This document shows, piece by piece, positions 14,140 through 15,889 of a DNA stretch of 15,889 bases. Within the stretch, counting starts at the first letter, position 1. Each line of letters opens with the position of its first letter. Source of the DNA: a bacterium (GTDB taxonomy: Bacteria > Pseudomonadota > Alphaproteobacteria > Rhizobiales > Xanthobacteraceae). The translations under genes were made by a program, and so were the position numbers. Where the stretch lies: the NCBI GenBank assembly GCA_029946075.1, contig JAQSDT010000712.1, forward strand, positions 1 to 15,889, given 5' to 3'. The notes beneath the pieces were generated by a model, which did no database searches, had not been told where the DNA came from, and was given only the letters and a program-made list of their open reading frames with translations.

Positions 14140-15429
14140 TCATGGCGGCGAAACACTCGCCGGTTCCGTAACCCTCGCACCCCGATTTTCGCGCAGTACC
14201 ATGCCGCCAGCCACGCCGACGCCGAGCACGTACATCCATCCTTCGTGAAAATCGAACAGATGCGAGTTGAACAGCGAACTGAAGAAATTCTGCAGCACGA
14301 CCATCAGGCCGATCCACGCCACCAGCCCTTCGCCGCGAAACAACAGCAAATGAACCAGCCACAGTGCGTACAGGATCAAGACACCTAACGTCCCCCACTG
14401 CACCGCGACGTAGAGAGTCTGGTTATGCGGATTGCCTATGACATGGCCCTGGGCAAGCACGGACGGCCCGGTCGCCGCCGCTTCGAACAAACCGCGCGTC
14501 GATCCGCTGCCGTGCCCGATCACGGGCGCCTCGGCGAAGAACCGCAGCGACTTTTCCCAGTATTGAAGCCGCAGTCCGATCGAGGTCGGCTGGTTGAATT
14601 CCTTGTAGATTCGGTAATCGCGCGTAAACCGGTCCGTTGTCGCCTGCAATTGCGGCGAGGCCAGCCACGCGACGACACCCAGCACGATGATGCCCCCGAA
14701 CAGCATGACGTTGGTCCGCAACCTCAAATGCATCGCCGCAAAAACCGCGAGCATGACCGGCAACGTGACCAGCGCGGTGCGCGACACGATGACGAAGGTC
14801 ATGTTGGCCATCAGACTCAGCGCAACCACAACCAGCAACAGCGCCTGCCGGACATTGCCGCTGCGCAGGAACTGGACGATCGGGTACGCGAGTGCGATCA
14901 CGCACAACGCGAACTCCTGGCTTTGGTTGATGTAGTTCTTGACGAATATCCCGCGTTCGGCGTCGCCGCGCTTCAGCGTGAGCTCTGGGTAAAGCATCAC
15001 CAGCCAGGACATCGCCATCATAAGCACGCAGGAAACCAGGAAAGCGATCAACACCCACATGCCGCGGCTGGAGCGCTCAAAGTGATAGATGAGGATCGGT
15101 AACACCAGCAGCTTGGACGCCGGACTCACGGCATAGAAGCGCACGCCCCAGGCGGCGTCCGACCACAAGGTTCCGACTAGGGCCAGCGCAGACATTGCGA
15201 TCGGCAGCGCACATACCGGCCGCTTCAACGATTGCAAGAATGGCCGCCATTCGACGGTCGGTGCCACCGTCACGACGAAGACCACGCCGAGAATTCCGAC
15301 CAGCGACGTCGACCATGGCAGCGACAGAGCGAGCAGCACTGCGACGAAATCGGAGGTCTTGCTCCAGGCGGCAGGGTCGCGCCAGACGGGAATCTCACTG
15401 CCCTGCGATACCGCCACGCCCGCGCTCAC
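14140..15429 (-). CDS. O-antigen ligase / polymerase family membrane protein (Wzy_C; WaaL-like)
   Basis: A 429-residue inner-membrane protein with about ten to twelve hydrophobic segments and one large periplasmic loop (about 256-340), the layout of the PF04932 family. Arg217 in V-S-R-T-A-L, Arg287 in G-L-R-L-Q-Y-W and His335 in G-N-P-H-N-Q-T-L-Y fall where the essential two arginines and histidine of studied WaaL ligases lie; G-H-G-S-G-S (305-310) is another family block. WaaL joins finished O-antigen from undecaprenyl diphosphate to lipid A-core in the periplasm; Wzy polymerases share this fold, so the choice is not settled by sequence. The start is GTG at 15429, overlapping the HldE stop in a GTGA arrangement, which implies translational coupling. 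The heptose-pathway neighbour favours ligase, because both serve core assembly. Confidence 0.9.
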   Translation of the reverse strand: MSAGVAVSQGSEIPVWRDPAAWSKTSDFVAVLLALSLPWSTSLVGILGVVFVVTVAPTVEWRPFLQSLKRPVCALPIAMSALALVGTLWSDAAWGVRFYAVSPASKLLVLPILIYHFERSSRGMWVLIAFLVSCVLMMAMSWLVMLYPELTLKRGDAERGIFVKNYINQSQEFALCVIALAYPIVQFLRSGNVRQALLLVVVALSLMANMTFVIVSRTALVTLPVMLAVFAAMHLRLRTNVMLFGGIIVLGVVAWLASPQLQATTDRFTRDYRIYKEFNQPTSIGLRLQYWEKSLRFFAEAPVIGHGSGSTRGLFEAAATGPSVLAQGHVIGNPHNQTLYVAVQWGTLGVLILYALWLVHLLLFRGEGLVAWIGLMVVLQNFFSSLFNSHLFDFHEGWMYVLGVGVAGGMVLRENRGARVTEPASVSPP

Positions 15430-15889
15430 CCCTTGCCTCCGCGAGTGCGGCCGACCAGCGACGTCGTGCTGTGGCCCGGCAGGATATCGACCAGAACGAC
15501 TTCGCCGCCGGTCGCTTCGACGATCTCGTAGCCGACCACCTGCTCGCGGGTGTAGTCGCCGCCCTTGACCAGCACGCTCGGCCGGATGCGGGTGATCAAT
15601 TCGATCGGCGTGTCTTCTTCGAAGATGGCGACGAGATCGACCGCCTCCAGCGCCGCCAGCACTTCCGCGCGCGCCCGCTCGTCCTGCACCGGGCGGTCCG
15701 GGCCCTTCAGCCGCTTCACCGAGGCGTCGCTGTTCAGCCCGACGATCAGGCGGTCGCAGGCACCGCGCGCCGCCGTCAGCACCTTGACGTGGCCGGGATG
15801 CAGGATGTCGAAACAGCCATTGGTAAAGCCGACGCGCAGGCCCTGCTTGCGCCAGTCCGACAAATGCGCGGCAAGATCGCCGCCCGCAG
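15426..15889 (-). CDS. hldE: D-glycero-beta-D-manno-heptose 1-phosphate adenylyltransferase domain of HldE (RfaE), N-terminal part outside window
   Basis: The C-terminal 153 residues of a heptose-pathway enzyme. It shows F-T-N-G-C-F-D-I-L-H-P-G-H, the cytidylyltransferase-like signature with the HxGH motif, then N-S-D-A-S-V-K-R-L-K-G, F-E-E-D-T-P, V-K-G-G-D-Y and H-S-T-T-S-L-V. It adenylates heptose 1-phosphate to give ADP-heptose for LPS inner core. The frame is open through the right edge, and the codons upstream (A-G-G-D-L-A-A-H-L-S-D-W-R) look like the linker that joins the ribokinase-like HldE kinase domain, so this is most likely the end of a bifunctional enzyme of about 480-490 residues. 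The only internal start candidate is a TTG at 15863 without support. Its TGA overlaps the GTG of the ligase gene by three bases. Confidence 0.92.
   Translation of the reverse strand, partial: AGGDLAAHLSDWRKQGLRVGFTNGCFDILHPGHVKVLTAARGACDRLIVGLNSDASVKRLKGPDRPVQDERARAEVLAALEAVDLVAIFEEDTPIELITRIRPSVLVKGGDYTREQVVGYEIVEATGGEVVLVDILPGHSTTSLVGRTRGGKG

Noticed and set aside
15426..15863. Stand-alone 145-residue heptose-1-phosphate adenylyltransferase starting at 15863
   Set aside because: The first codon is TTG with no ribosome site, and the reading frame continues upstream to the window edge with linker-like residues typical of bifunctional HldE.

Overview
The window looks like chromosomal DNA of a Bradyrhizobium-type alphaproteobacterium (Nitrobacteraceae). 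The sequence is uniformly GC-rich. It carries an outer-membrane beta-barrel protein with the A-A-D-M-A-P mature start and W-x-x-F-Y-I-G-G motif common in that group. It also has one copy of the palindromic intergenic repeat (GCATGATC-CCGAAAA ... TTTTCGG ... GATCACGC) that I remember as abundant in Bradyrhizobium genomes. The genus call rests on recognition, not on a search.

Layout. 1-1214 (-): N-terminal 404 residues of a CoxL-like molybdopterin hydroxylase large subunit, running off the left edge. 1353-1383: a strong intrinsic terminator between it and the upstream gene. 1412-2281 (-): a small outer-membrane beta-barrel protein. 2458-3999 (-): the lipid II flippase MurJ. 4056-4100: the palindromic repeat. 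4095-8963 (-): four sugar-nucleotide genes, transcribed in the order UDP-glucuronate 4-epimerase, ManC, Gfo/Idh/MocA dehydrogenase, DegT-type aminotransferase. 9177-12100 (+): a three-gene island on the other strand with a LPG-synthase-type membrane protein, a WecA/WbpL-type initiating glycosyl-phosphate transferase and a family 2 glycosyltransferase. 12101-14053 (-): a CapD/WbpM-type nucleotide-sugar 4,6-dehydratase. 14140-15429 (-): an O-antigen ligase/polymerase family protein. 15426-15889 (-): the nucleotidyltransferase domain of HldE (heptose pathway), running off the right edge.

How the genes fit together. From about 4 kb to the right edge this is an envelope-polysaccharide locus. HldE supplies ADP-heptose for LPS core. 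The CapD-type enzyme, the WbpL-type transferase and the GT2 fit the start of an O-antigen or other polyprenyl-linked glycan, and the WaaL-type protein would ligate or polymerise it. The minus-strand quartet predicts UDP-galacturonate, GDP-mannose and (from the dehydrogenase/aminotransferase pair) a 3-amino-3-deoxy UDP-GlcNAc derivative. These three products match the unusual sugars known in Bradyrhizobium lipid A: a 2,3-diamino-2,3-dideoxyglucose backbone, mannose and galacturonic acid. I therefore propose the quartet as a lipid A sugar-supply module of GnnA/GnnB type. The alternative is a WbpB/WbpE-type O-antigen pathway.

No tRNA, rRNA, CRISPR array, IS element or phage gene was recognised. 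No gap between genes exceeds 300 bases; the largest are 6281-6557 (277 bases, one hairpin, no clear promoter) and 8964-9176 (213 bases between divergent genes, nothing convincing).
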